From contig JAZLJA010000052.1 of NCBI GenBank assembly GCA_045617625.1, positions 1-64,000 of the forward strand: DNA of 64,000 bases, given 5' to 3'. Source of the DNA: Firm-04 sp045617625 (GTDB taxonomy: Bacteria; Bacillota; Clostridia; Oscillospirales; Ruminococcaceae). The position numbers and the translations under genes were made by a program. Below the pieces are notes generated by a model that was not told the DNA's origin, ran no database searches, and saw only the letters and a list, made by a program, of their open reading frames with translations. How positions within the stretch are numbered: the stretch's first letter is position 1; each line of letters starts with the position of its first letter. Below are positions 44,740-53,080 of this stretch, piece by piece.

Positions 44740-45828
44740 ATGATGAATCAAAAACAACAATTTCAACCCATACGGATCTCTGACCGCGGTGCAACCCTGC
44801 TGGTTTTTGTCCTCATTGCCGCATTTCTGATTACCGGAAAGCTGTTTGTCTTTGGCAAAGCGGCGGAACCTGATATTTTCCCCGATGAGCCGTATGCAGG
44901 CGATGAGACGCTGCCGCCTGTGACAGATCTGACTTCCGCATTCGGGAGCAGCAGTTCTGTCTCAACAACGACGACATCCGCGATCACGGGTTCTTCTGCT
45001 GCCGATGGAAGCGATGCGACTCTGCCGCTTGCCTCGGATACGGCGGTTTCTGTTCCGATCATCTCCGATACTGCGGTTTCGCAGGACATGGATGGTTTTA
45101 CAACGACGCTGACTACTACCACGGAGGCAGTGATCGTCAGCACCACGACCACCGCAGCAACCGTTTCCGAAACAGCACCGCCGACGACGACAACCGTCAC
45201 AACAACCACCACTGAGGCAGCTCCCGTGATTCCGCAGAATGCAGGATTTTCTGCGGCTCCCGACGGCTATTTCAACGACGCACTGTTCATCGGCGATTCA
45301 CGCACCGTCGGTATGCGTGACTATGCACCGATCGCAGGCGCTGATTACTTCTGTAATGTCGGCATGAGTATTTATAATGTGCGTAAGACCGCAGTCAATG
45401 TGGCAGGGCGGGGCAGTCTCACGTTTTCGTCGCTGATCTCAGGAAAAAAATACGGCAAGGTCTACATCATGCTGGGTGTCAACGAGGTTGCCGAAAAGCC
45501 GCAGAATTTCGCAAATTTCATACAGGGCATGGTCAGCGATATCCAGAGATCCAATCCGAATGTGATCGTGTATCTGGAGGCGAACCTCCATTTTGCCGCA
45601 AGCCGTTCCAACAAGGATAAGGTTTATAACAACACAAAACTCAATGCGATCAACAATGCCGTCAAGGGGTTGGCAAACGGCACGAATGTCTTTTATCTCG
45701 ACGTCAATCCGCTGTTTGATGACGCAAACGGCTGTATGCGGCAGGAGATGACAGGCGACGGCACACATCCTTATGCGAAATACTATCTGACATGGCGCGA
45801 TTGGCTGATGAACAACGTCGTGACTTGA
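44740..45828 (+). CDS. Membrane-anchored SGNH-hydrolase-fold protein with Thr-rich linker
   Basis: The 362-aa protein has one N-terminal membrane anchor (about 19-38), a Ser/Thr-rich extracellular linker (about 74-164), and an SGNH domain (about 175-362). Catalytic signatures: FIGDSRTVG with Ser187, the GVNE block, and GDGTHP with Asp and His near residue 344. It is the likely acetyl transferase partner of the upstream MBOAT protein, modifying peptidoglycan or a wall polysaccharide outside the cell. ATG 44740 is chosen; GTG 44737 and ATG 44743 are also possible behind AAAGGCGG. Confidence 0.8.
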   Translation: MMNQKQQFQPIRISDRGATLLVFVLIAAFLITGKLFVFGKAAEPDIFPDEPYAGDETLPPVTDLTSAFGSSSSVSTTTTSAITGSSAADGSDATLPLASDTAVSVPIISDTAVSQDMDGFTTTLTTTTEAVIVSTTTTAATVSETAPPTTTTVTTTTTEAAPVIPQNAGFSAAPDGYFNDALFIGDSRTVGMRDYAPIAGADYFCNVGMSIYNVRKTAVNVAGRGSLTFSSLISGKKYGKVYIMLGVNEVAEKPQNFANFIQGMVSDIQRSNPNVIVYLEANLHFAASRSNKDKVYNNTKLNAINNAVKGLANGTNVFYLDVNPLFDDANGCMRQEMTGDGTHPYAKYYLTWRDWLMNNVVT

Positions 45829-45833
45829 TGAAA

Positions 45834-45875
45834 ACGCGCATACGAGAGAGCAAATACTCGTGTGCGCGTGATTTT
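45834..45875 (+). terminator. Terminator of the MBOAT/SGNH operon
   Basis: 13-bp stem ACGCGCATACGAG / CTCGTGTGCGCGT (one T-G pair) followed by GATTTTAT. Confidence 0.8.
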
Positions 45876-45887
45876 ATGTTTTCTGTA

Positions 45888-45916
45888 TTGACAAATGGAA
45901 AAGTTTATGGTATAAT
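45888..45916 (+). promoter_or_regulatory. Sigma-A promoter of pnuC
   Basis: TTGACA (45888-45893), 17-base spacer, TATAAT (45911-45916): both boxes perfect. Confidence 0.9.
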
Positions 45917-45922
45917 GTCGAA

Positions 45923-45987
45923 TGTGCAGTCTGAGAGGGACTGTATATCGTTTTTTTGTGCTTTGCCATACGAAAGGAGAAGATTTT
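45923..45987 (+). promoter_or_regulatory. Compact leader of pnuC, possible riboswitch
   Basis: The leader of about 65 bases contains CAGTC-TGAGAGG-GACTG, then a T7 tract, then GAAAGGAG. pnuC leaders in some Firmicutes carry the small NAD+-II riboswitch. I cannot confirm the consensus by eye, so this is a candidate only. Confidence 0.3.
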
Positions 45988-46773
45988 ATGGCAAAAGAAT
46001 CCTTTTCGCAGCGGTGTAAAAATCTCTGGGGCTTTTTCACTGCTTACGAAAAAATCTGGTTTTTCAGCATTTTGATCCTGGCATTCATCTTCGCGTTTAT
46101 ATTCCCTGAGGAGGATGTCAACGGGGTCAACGGCACGCTCATCATGGGGCTGTATCTCGCAGATACGTTTCTGAACATTCTCTGTGAGCTGCTGATCTCC
46201 AAGCAGAGCAAATGGAACTTCATCGTCTCGCTGTTTGTGGAGGTGACGGAGATTCTGATTTGCGTGGTGCTGTCCTATCGGTTTGCCACGATGGCGACGA
46301 CTGTTTTCTTCTGGATCCCCATTGACATTGCAAGTTTTGTCAACTGGCACAAGCATCCGGATCGTCAGCAGGAGGAACTGACCAAGGTGCGCAGACTTTC
46401 GGGCTTGGCGGAATTTCTCGTGATTCTCGGCATCGCAGTCTGGACGTTGGGTGTCGGGTATTTTCTCACGACGCTGGACATCGGCACAGACCTGTTTGGC
46501 GGCAACGAAGTGCTGGAAGTTGTCGTCTGCTATCTGGATGCATGCGTATCGGCAGTTGCCATTGCGAACGGCGTGTTCATTTTCCTGCGCTATCGGGAAC
46601 AGTGGATCGCATGGTATATCGACGCATTGCTGGAGGCGGCGATCAACATTCTGTCAGGACAGTATGTGCTGCTGGTGCTGAAAGTCGGATATCTGACCAA
46701 CACGACCTATGGCTATATCAAATGGACAAAATACATCAAGGAACATCGGGTGGAGGAAAAATCTCTGCTCTGA
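45988..46773 (+). CDS. pnuC: PnuC-family nicotinamide riboside transporter
   Basis: Facilitates uptake of an NAD+ precursor (usually nicotinamide riboside). The 261-aa protein has about seven membrane segments. The family wording IPIDIASFVNWHKHPD (about 111-126) includes the conserved NWxKH element, and the C-terminal region has GQYVLLVLKVGYLTNTTYGYIKW. Start 45988 follows a perfect GAAAGGAGA. It is a single-gene unit with strong promoter and terminator; no NadR kinase gene is adjacent. Confidence 0.88.
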   Translation: MAKESFSQRCKNLWGFFTAYEKIWFFSILILAFIFAFIFPEEDVNGVNGTLIMGLYLADTFLNILCELLISKQSKWNFIVSLFVEVTEILICVVLSYRFATMATTVFFWIPIDIASFVNWHKHPDRQQEELTKVRRLSGLAEFLVILGIAVWTLGVGYFLTTLDIGTDLFGGNEVLEVVVCYLDACVSAVAIANGVFIFLRYREQWIAWYIDALLEAAINILSGQYVLLVLKVGYLTNTTYGYIKWTKYIKEHRVEEKSLL

Positions 46774-46789
46774 GCTGCATCACATAATG

Positions 46790-46833
46790 AAAGGAACGCG
46801 CAGGCTGTGAAAACGGCTTGCGCGATCCTTTTT
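46790..46833 (+). terminator. Terminator of pnuC
   Basis: 18-bp stem (one mismatch, two G-U pairs) from AAAGGAACGCGC to GCGCGATCCTTT, closed by a GAAA tetraloop and followed by a T-run. Confidence 0.88.
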
Positions 46834-46969
46834 CATTTTCACAAAATGACGGAATACTGCCGCTTGAAATCATATTTGCTGTGCATCATGACAAAGTTTT
46901 GCTGTTGCCGTCCCAAATCCCTGTTTTGAATCGTATAATAGATATGAAGATTTCCCGAAGGAGGACAAG

Positions 46970-49414
46970 ATGCAGGAAGAAAAAAACACACAGCAATCTG
47001 TGGACGCCGCAGATCTGCTGGAACAGGAAGTTGAAAAGCACTCCAGACAGCATGCGGAGCAGCTGCGAGCAAAGGAAAAAACACATAGATCCAAACGTAT
47101 CGCGCTGATCTGCACCGCCGCGGCAATATTGGCAGGGGGCATCGGCGGAGCAGTCTGGGGATGGTCACGGTACATCACCAAGCCGGATGATGCCTCATCC
47201 GCCGCAGATTCACTGTCAGAAGGACAGCACATTATGGGCGGCAATTCGCAGCAGTCATCGGAATCATCAGAATCATTGGCAGGCGGCACAGAAAACAGCG
47301 GCGCGGATAGTGTGATTCTTACGCAGGACGGCGCGAACGGTGACAAACAGGAGGGCTATCTGGTCTATCTGAAAGACAATGCGCTTTGGTATCGTGATCT
47401 GGCGGAGGAAGAACCGCGGAAAATCAGCCAAAGGGTGCTCTCGTCTGATCAGGCTTATGATATACAGTCGGTCGGATCGATCGTGGCACAATATGTCTGT
47501 GTGCTGCCCGACAAAAGCGGGGTTTTTTATCCGAGCGATATTTCCGCTGAATTCGAAACAGATGATGATATCATATTTTCCGAGTCAACGATTGTGGGGG
47601 CATCGGGGTACGATTCTTCGATCGCCGGCGACAGAGTCACCATTGCATATCAGTCCCTTTTGCGCCCTGATGAGAGCCCTTACATTTTGGACAGTGGCGT
47701 GCGGGATTATGAGGTGCTTGCGGATTGCTCAGGCGTGTTCTATATGAAAGTGCAGTCGGAGAAAAGCAACATCATAACGCTTTATTACAGCGACTTGCAG
47801 CAGCGCATCAAACTTTCGGAGAAGGCGCAGAGTTTTGTGATATCGAAAGACCAGAGCCGCATCGGCGTGCTGGATTCAGACAAGACGTTTTCTGTCAGGG
47901 ACGTGCATCATCCTGATAAAATCCTCTGGCAGTTCTCAGACTGCAATGAAGTTTATGCGGTGAATGATGCCTTGACGGAGGTCACCTATGAGAACACCAC
48001 CAAGCAATATCTGATGCGTGCCCGTGAGGGCGAAGAACCGCAGGTGATTGTGGATTGTATGATTAGCGGTATCGAGATGATGGCGGATGACGGCACCTTT
48101 TATTATCGCACGGAGAAGAAAATATCCAACGTGGATGGTGTGACCGCAGATCGCTTGGTGACACCGTCAGCATACGCGGATGATTCAGGACAGCCTGAAA
48201 TTGCAGACGGAAAGCATCTTTACGAGATCGAAACCTACATCGACTGCGTGGATGACCCGTGGGCGGAATCAGACAAAACGGCGCATGCGGATGACAGAGC
48301 GGATGAAGCCTATCGGATGCGGGATAGTATTCGTGCCTTTCTGCGTGATACAACGTTCACAAGGTTGTCTGCACTCTGGTATTATGACGGGACGCAGTCG
48401 CATTTGATCTCACGCTGTATGATAGATGAAGGCAATGCCATCAAGGAAAAGAATCGGCTGATGATTGTGGAGAACAACGAATCGGTCTCGGTATCCATGT
48501 CTGACCTGACGGATATGATGGAGGCAAGTGCTGCGCGGGGCGAATCATGGCGTGAGATGAGAAGGAAGCTTCTCGGTGACTATTTTCTTTATGCTTTCGA
48601 TCAGGGTTCCTCCTATGTGATGCTGGACGGCGGAAAACGTGTGCCGATGGAGATGGAGAAACAGCCGAATTCCCTCGCATATCTTATCCCAATGGATGAA
48701 TATGAATATGTGGCAACGGATGGCATAGAAAACGAGGACCGTCTGATTTGCGATGTTTCCGAGCAGTATATCATGAACGATACGGTCATCATGGAAGACG
48801 GTGAAGTGAAACATGAAGATGCACCGCTGACCTTGTCAAAAATCATGACGCTGCCGCAAAATGGGTGCGGCACACCCAAAGTATATACGGAGCGCGGGAT
48901 ATCCCTTCTCGGCACGGTCAATCGGGAGCCGCTGTATATGGCATTGAACGAGGCGTGGGATGAGAAGCAGCTTTGGTGCGGTGACGAGATGATCTGGTCA
49001 GAAAAGCTGGACAAGCCGTTCACAACATGGGAAGAACTGTGGAATTCATATCTCAGTCCGATCTGGAATGACGGCAGCGAGCCGGAATTATTCTTCTGCC
49101 CGAATTATACGTATAATGACATCAGGAGCGGAGGGCGTGTTCTGCGTCTGGTGCAAGGGACAGAGGAGATTCTTGTACGGAATGTGGTGCCGCAGCAGTC
49201 GATGAATAATCATGATTGGCTGCTGCTTACGGATACGGTATACTATCAGAACGAGGACTCGATGACCTGCATCACGCCGGGAGAACTTCAGCTGCTGCAC
49301 GGCACAGAATTCATCACGATTGACCGTGGTGTGCAGTGGGTTGTTGCAACGGACGCTGTGGTGCCGGAAACAGATAGAGTGATGCGGGACGGCGAAACGT
49401 ATGTCATGGTGTAA
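46970..49414 (+). CDS. Large membrane-anchored protein of unknown function
   Basis: The 814-aa protein has a charged cytoplasmic N-terminus (residues 1-42), one membrane helix (about 43-66, IALICTAAAILAGGIGGAVWG), a Ser-rich spacer (about 75-105), and a large extracellular region with repeating short beta blocks (such as GYLVYLKDNALWYRDL and FVISKDQSRIGVLDS) that suggests one or two propellers. No catalytic motif is recognised. The plan is similar to the DUF5711-type protein at 12871-14085 but twice as large. The start follows CGAAGGAGG. A TATAAT box lies at 46934-46939 without a convincing -35. Confidence 0.55.
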   Translation: MQEEKNTQQSVDAADLLEQEVEKHSRQHAEQLRAKEKTHRSKRIALICTAAAILAGGIGGAVWGWSRYITKPDDASSAADSLSEGQHIMGGNSQQSSESSESLAGGTENSGADSVILTQDGANGDKQEGYLVYLKDNALWYRDLAEEEPRKISQRVLSSDQAYDIQSVGSIVAQYVCVLPDKSGVFYPSDISAEFETDDDIIFSESTIVGASGYDSSIAGDRVTIAYQSLLRPDESPYILDSGVRDYEVLADCSGVFYMKVQSEKSNIITLYYSDLQQRIKLSEKAQSFVISKDQSRIGVLDSDKTFSVRDVHHPDKILWQFSDCNEVYAVNDALTEVTYENTTKQYLMRAREGEEPQVIVDCMISGIEMMADDGTFYYRTEKKISNVDGVTADRLVTPSAYADDSGQPEIADGKHLYEIETYIDCVDDPWAESDKTAHADDRADEAYRMRDSIRAFLRDTTFTRLSALWYYDGTQSHLISRCMIDEGNAIKEKNRLMIVENNESVSVSMSDLTDMMEASAARGESWREMRRKLLGDYFLYAFDQGSSYVMLDGGKRVPMEMEKQPNSLAYLIPMDEYEYVATDGIENEDRLICDVSEQYIMNDTVIMEDGEVKHEDAPLTLSKIMTLPQNGCGTPKVYTERGISLLGTVNREPLYMALNEAWDEKQLWCGDEMIWSEKLDKPFTTWEELWNSYLSPIWNDGSEPELFFCPNYTYNDIRSGGRVLRLVQGTEEILVRNVVPQQSMNNHDWLLLTDTVYYQNEDSMTCITPGELQLLHGTEFITIDRGVQWVVATDAVVPETDRVMRDGETYVMV

Positions 49415-49455
49415 AGTAATTTTCGCACGAGTGCCATTACAAAAGCATAAAAAAA

Positions 49456-49491
49456 TTATGGTCAAGCCTTTTTTCACAGGCTTGACCATAA
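49456..49491. terminator. Bidirectional terminator between convergent genes
   Basis: Perfect 14-bp stem TTATGGTCAAGCCT / AGGCTTGACCATAA with an A-run before and T-rich sequence after, so it serves both the plus-strand orphan gene and the minus-strand ABC transporter. Confidence 0.9.
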
Positions 49492-49604
49492 CTTTTATTT
49501 TGAATCCGTCGAAAAGATATGGGGGACTCCTTTATCGGGTACACGGTATGCTTTGCAGAACTGCGAGAGCACCATGCCATGATCCATGCATCGCAGATAC
49601 CGCA

Positions 49605-51482
49605 TTATTCGCCCTCTTTGTAGTCAAATGCGGCGGCGGCAGGTTTCGGGGCTGCACCCGCAGGCAGTGCCTTGCTGAACTGCGTCTCGTAAAGCTGTGT
49701 GTAAACGCCGCCTGCTCCGACCAGTTCATCATGCGTTCCGCGCTCTGCGATCGTGCCGTCCTGAATGACCAGAATCTCATCTGCCGCCAGAATTGTCGAG
49801 AGACGGTGTGCAATCAGAATGCTCGTGCGCGATTCGATCAGCGGCTCGATCGCATCCTGAATCTTCTGCTCCGAAATGGAATCCAGTGCCGATGTCGCTT
49901 CATCAAAAATCATGATGGTCGGGTCTTTGAGCAGCACACGGGCAATCGAGATGCGCTGTTTTTCACCGCCCGAAAGCTTCAAGCCGCGGTTGCCCACCAT
50001 CGTGTCAAATCCTGCTTCCTGATTCTGAATGAAATCATAGATGTTTGCCTGTTTGCACGCGTCGATGAGCTCCTCCTCCGTTGCATCAGGCTTTGCATAA
50101 AGCAGATTGTCGCGGATGGAACCGTTGAACAGATATGTTTCCTGACTGACGATGCCCACATGATCGCGCAAAAATGCAAGGTCAAGCTTTCGGACATCGA
50201 CACCGTCAAAGGTCACGCTGCCATCAATGACGTCGTAAAGACGCGGAATCAGGTTGACAAGCGTACTTTTGCCTGAACCCGACGGTCCGACCACAGCGAT
50301 GCAGTCGCCGCTGTTGAGCTTGAAATTGATGTCCTTGAGAATCTGCCGTTCCTTATCGTAATAAAAACCGACATTTTTGAATTCGATGTTGCCCTGAACC
50401 GTATCTTCCGCGGGGGTGACAGCATCGGGGGCGTTCTCGATTTCCACGGGCATATCAAAATACTCGAAGATACGGGTGAACAGTGCCATAGAACGAATCC
50501 AGTCCACCTGAATGTTCAGCAGCGAGTTGACAGGTCCGTACATTCTGCTGAGCAATGCCACCAGCACTGTGATGTCACCGACTGTGAGCGTGGAATCGTA
50601 TTTCATCATCAGCACGCCGCCCACGAGATAAAGCAGCATCGGACCGATACTCGAAAATGTACTCAGTGCGACACGGAACCATCTGCCTGCCATGCTTTCG
50701 CGAATGTTGAGGTCGATCATCTTTTTGTTGACGGCTTCGTAGCGGTCATATTCGCGCTTTTCCTGTCCGAACAGCTTGACGAGAAGCTGTCCGCTGACAG
50801 ACATGGTCTCGTTGAGAATGCCGTTGATCTCGTCGCTGCAAGCCTGTGATTCGTTGGTGATCGACCAGCGTGTTTTGCCTGCACTGCGCGTGGGGATCGT
50901 GAACAGGGGAATGACCACCATGCCAACAAGGGCGAGGATCCAGTTTTTCTCAAACATCACAACCAGTGCAACGATCAGCGTGATCGAGTTGGAGATGATG
51001 GTTGTCAGAGTGCTTGTGATAATCTGCTGCACACCTGCGATGTCACTTGTCATGCGCGTGATGATGTCGCCCTGATTGTTGGATGTGAAGAATCGCTGTG
51101 ACATTTTTTGGAGGTGCAGATACATTTTGTTGCGCATATCGTAGGTGATATGCTGTGCGATCCAGGTGTTCAGGTAGCTTTCCAGCACACCGATGAGGTT
51201 TGCGCCGAGTGTCACGCCAAGCGAAAGCAGGATGAACGTGACAAGTTTGCTCATGCTGCGTCCGATGAGGCCTTCGTCGATGATTTTACCTGTCAGCACG
51301 GAGGGCCAGAGGGTGAAAATCGACGAAATGAGGATAGCGACCAGAACAAGCGCAAACTGTTTCCAGTATGGCTTCAGGTAAGAGAAAATACGCAAAAGCA
51401 GTTCTTTTGTGACTTTGGGGCGATTTTTCATTTCTTCTTCGGTGAGATATTTTCCGCCCCGTCCGCCGCCCATTGGTGGCAT
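49605..51482 (-). CDS. ABC exporter, fused permease and ATPase
   Basis: Half-size type IV ABC exporter (MsbA/LmrA/BmrA-like) that works as a dimer. The product is 625 aa if translation starts at 51482; ATG 51494 is in frame but sits on the AAAGGATG ribosome site. The permease part has six membrane helices (about residues 35-320). The ATPase has Walker A GPSGSGKST, signature LSGGEKQR, Walker B IMIFDEAT, and the H-loop in AHRLST. The Gly-rich N-terminus (MPPMGGGRGGK) and Ala-rich C-terminus are typical of the group. It is a single gene, so the substrate (drug, lipid or peptide) is unknown. Confidence 0.88.
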   Translation of the reverse strand: MPPMGGGRGGKYLTEEEMKNRPKVTKELLLRIFSYLKPYWKQFALVLVAILISSIFTLWPSVLTGKIIDEGLIGRSMSKLVTFILLSLGVTLGANLIGVLESYLNTWIAQHITYDMRNKMYLHLQKMSQRFFTSNNQGDIITRMTSDIAGVQQIITSTLTTIISNSITLIVALVVMFEKNWILALVGMVVIPLFTIPTRSAGKTRWSITNESQACSDEINGILNETMSVSGQLLVKLFGQEKREYDRYEAVNKKMIDLNIRESMAGRWFRVALSTFSSIGPMLLYLVGGVLMMKYDSTLTVGDITVLVALLSRMYGPVNSLLNIQVDWIRSMALFTRIFEYFDMPVEIENAPDAVTPAEDTVQGNIEFKNVGFYYDKERQILKDINFKLNSGDCIAVVGPSGSGKSTLVNLIPRLYDVIDGSVTFDGVDVRKLDLAFLRDHVGIVSQETYLFNGSIRDNLLYAKPDATEEELIDACKQANIYDFIQNQEAGFDTMVGNRGLKLSGGEKQRISIARVLLKDPTIMIFDEATSALDSISEQKIQDAIEPLIESRTSILIAHRLSTILAADEILVIQDGTIAERGTHDELVGAGGVYTQLYETQFSKALPAGAAPKPAAAAFDYKEGE

Positions 51483-51532
51483 AGCAATCAACATCCTTTC
51501 ATCACGCGCCGAAACACGGCACAATTTGCTTT

Positions 51533-51561
51533 ATTATAGCACAGAGTGTGGAGATTTGCAA
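51533..51561 (-). promoter_or_regulatory. Sigma-A promoter of the ABC exporter
   Basis: Minus strand TTGCAA (51561-51556), 17-base spacer, TATAAT (51538-51533). Confidence 0.8.
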
Positions 51562-51619
51562 GGGGTTACGGGAAAAAAGCGCGGGGAAAGCGTCTCCGAG
51601 TCACAGCCGCGCCCCTCGT

Positions 51620-51714
51620 CGCGCTCCGCAGAGCGCGAAACACCCCTCTCGTCCTAAAATAATCAGGAAGGTAGGGAACGCTGTGCGTTCCTTGGAACCC
51701 TATTAAGGGGTTCC
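51620..51714. repeat. Array of three perfect hairpins in a gene-free gap
   Basis: The gap between the ABC exporter and the XRE gene carries three separate perfect inverted repeats: CGCGCTC-CGCA-GAGCGCG (51620-51637), GGAACGC-TGT-GCGTTCC (51675-51691), and GGAACCC-TATTAAG-GGGTTCC (51694-51714). None has a terminator T-run and no reading frame is convincing. It looks like a dispersed intergenic repeat or a structured RNA fragment. Confidence 0.5.
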
Positions 51715-51787
51715 CACCGCCCTAGCTTTCGGCGCAGAGAGGAAATATATTGCGGAGCAGGAGCAGAACAAACACGCTCCAAAATCA

Positions 51788-52015
51788 TCACACGGCGAAG
51801 ATATCGTCATAGCTGACACCGAGAATTTCGCGGATGAGGATGATTTCGTCAGGGTAAAGGTGACGCTGTCCGACTTCGATTTTTGCCACGGCACTGCGGG
51901 TGATGTCACAGCCGCGCACTTGAAGTCTTGCTGCAAGTTCATCTTGTGTGATCTTTGCGTGTTCACGCAGTTTTCGGATGTTGTTCCCGACTTGTGTTTC
52001 GATGGTTTTGTTCAT
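51788..52015 (-). CDS. Small XRE-family (Cro/C1) DNA-binding regulator
   Basis: The 75-aa protein is essentially one helix-turn-helix domain: IRKLREHAKITQDELAARL, then ITRSAVAKIEVGQRHLYPDE. It has no sensor or protease domain. It is transcribed divergently from a small membrane-protein gene; the 128-base space between them carries two matching palindromes, the likely binding sites, so it probably represses both itself and its neighbour. A GGGAGG ribosome site precedes the start. Confidence 0.85.
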   Translation of the reverse strand: MNKTIETQVGNNIRKLREHAKITQDELAARLQVRGCDITRSAVAKIEVGQRHLYPDEIILIREILGVSYDDIFAV

Positions 52016-52042
52016 ATTGCATAAATCCTCCCTTGTATTTTC

Positions 52043-52060
52043 TGCACCTAAATAAGTGCA
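52043..52060. promoter_or_regulatory. Operator 1 of the XRE divergon
   Basis: Imperfect palindrome TGCACCTAAATAAGTGCA, sharing the outer TGCAC/GTGCA half-sites with operator 2. It lies just upstream of the plus-strand -35 box, in the leader of the minus-strand regulator gene. Confidence 0.75.
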
Positions 52061-52066
52061 AACCTC

Positions 52067-52095
52067 TTGACATTATTATAAATGTTGTGTATAAT
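52067..52095 (+). promoter_or_regulatory. Sigma-A promoter of the small membrane-protein gene
   Basis: Perfect TTGACA (52067-52072), 17-base spacer, perfect TATAAT (52090-52095). A strong promoter framed by the two operators, consistent with tight repression. A minus-strand TATAAT (52080-52075) overlaps it and may serve the regulator gene. Confidence 0.88.
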
Positions 52096-52099
52096 AAAA

Positions 52100-52119
52100 T
52101 TGCACCTATATAGGTGCAA
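52100..52119. promoter_or_regulatory. Operator 2 of the XRE divergon
   Basis: Perfect 20-bp palindrome TTGCACCTATATAGGTGCAA covering the expected transcription start of the plus-strand gene and the -35 region of the divergent regulator. Its centre is 58 bp from that of operator 1, about five and a half helical turns. Confidence 0.85.
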
Positions 52120-52143
52120 ATGCAAAAATAAGGAGGAATTATT

Positions 52144-52398
52144 ATGACACAAAGAATTCGCAGATGTTCATCACAAAAGGAACTTGAAAAAGTTGTAGAT
52201 GATTTCATTACCGTCGGCTATAAGGTGAAATCAAGAGGGGAATCCTCAGTTGTACTGGAAAAATTCAAGCCGAAGAAGCATGGCACTGTGTTTCTCTGGA
52301 CATTCTGGTGGACGGCAGGCATTGGCAATCTTATCTATGCTCTGATTCCGCCAACGCTGGAGGATGAAGTCTGCGTCAAGATTGACGACACAATTTAA
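52144..52398 (+). CDS. 84-residue single-span membrane protein under XRE control
   Basis: Protein of unknown function: a basic soluble N-terminal half (residues 1-46, with the helix KELEKVVDDFITVGYKVKS), one hydrophobic span (about 49-68, VFLWTFWWTAGIGNLIYALI), and an acidic tail. A strong AGGAGG site and a consensus promoter predict high expression once the divergent XRE protein lets go. Toxin, stress effector or membrane modulator are all possible; the sequence does not decide. A perfect 15-bp hairpin follows the gene. Confidence 0.65.
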   Translation: MTQRIRRCSSQKELEKVVDDFITVGYKVKSRGESSVVLEKFKPKKHGTVFLWTFWWTAGIGNLIYALIPPTLEDEVCVKIDDTI

Positions 52399-52426
52399 CC
52401 GCCTGCATCTTTTTCATATACCCAAA

Positions 52427-52467
52427 GCACAAACGGCACAGTCAGAAAATGGCTGTGCCGTTTGTGC
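52427..52467. terminator. Strong hairpin after the small membrane-protein gene
   Basis: Perfect 15-bp stem GCACAAACGGCACAG / CTGTGCCGTTTGTGC with an 11-base loop. No T-run on the plus strand, so it may protect mRNA ends as well as terminate. Confidence 0.6.
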
Positions 52468-52541
52468 ATAATGTCAAATCGCGCAAAACGGTTTTGTATT
52501 CCATGCACAATTTGTGAAATTAGCAGAAATTTCTTCACAGC

Positions 52542-52570
52542 TTGACATTTTGCCCCAAATACGCTATAAT
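52542..52570 (+). promoter_or_regulatory. Sigma-A promoter of the str operon
   Basis: Perfect TTGACA (52542-52547), 17-base spacer, perfect TATAAT (52565-52570), as expected for ribosomal-protein genes. Confidence 0.92.
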
Positions 52571-52623
52571 AGACAAGTATGCGAATGGTCGCATATAATA
52601 CTATTCAAAGAAGGAGGAAAATT

Positions 52624-53046
52624 ATGCCAACCTTTAACCAGCTTGTTCGTAAGGGCAGAAAGTCTCTGACGGAGAAATCGACCGCTCCTGCACTTCAGAA
52701 AGGCTACAATGCACAGAAGAAGTCCCAGATCGATCTGAGCTCCCCTCAGAAGCGTGGCGTCTGCCCCGCAGTCAAAACCGCAACCCCGAAGAAGCCGAAC
52801 TCTGCTATGCGTAAGATCGCAAGAGTCCGTCTGACCAACGGTTATGAAGTTACTGCTTACATTCCCGGTATTGGTCACAACCTTCAGGAACACAGCGTTG
52901 TTCTGATTCGCGGCGGCCGTGTTAAGGACCTCCCTGGTGTGCGTTATCACATCATTCGTGGTACACTCGATGCACAGGGCGTCAATGGTCGTTTGCAGGC
53001 TCGCTCCAAGTACGGCGCAAAGCGTCCGAAGGCAGGCAAGAAGTAA
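52624..53046 (+). CDS. rpsL: Small ribosomal subunit protein S12
   Basis: Decoding-centre protein of the 30S subunit. The 140-aa protein has PTFNQLVRKGR, the loop TATPKKPNSA, and GRVKDLPGVRYH. Both lysines that change in streptomycin-resistant mutants are present, so the allele looks streptomycin-sensitive. Start 52624 follows AAGGAGGAAA. First gene of rpsL-rpsG-fusA; rpoBC does not lie directly upstream here. Confidence 0.97.
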   Translation: MPTFNQLVRKGRKSLTEKSTAPALQKGYNAQKKSQIDLSSPQKRGVCPAVKTATPKKPNSAMRKIARVRLTNGYEVTAYIPGIGHNLQEHSVVLIRGGRVKDLPGVRYHIIRGTLDAQGVNGRLQARSKYGAKRPKAGKK

Positions 53047-53080
53047 TTCTTACCCGCAAACCATTATTTCAGCAATTTTC

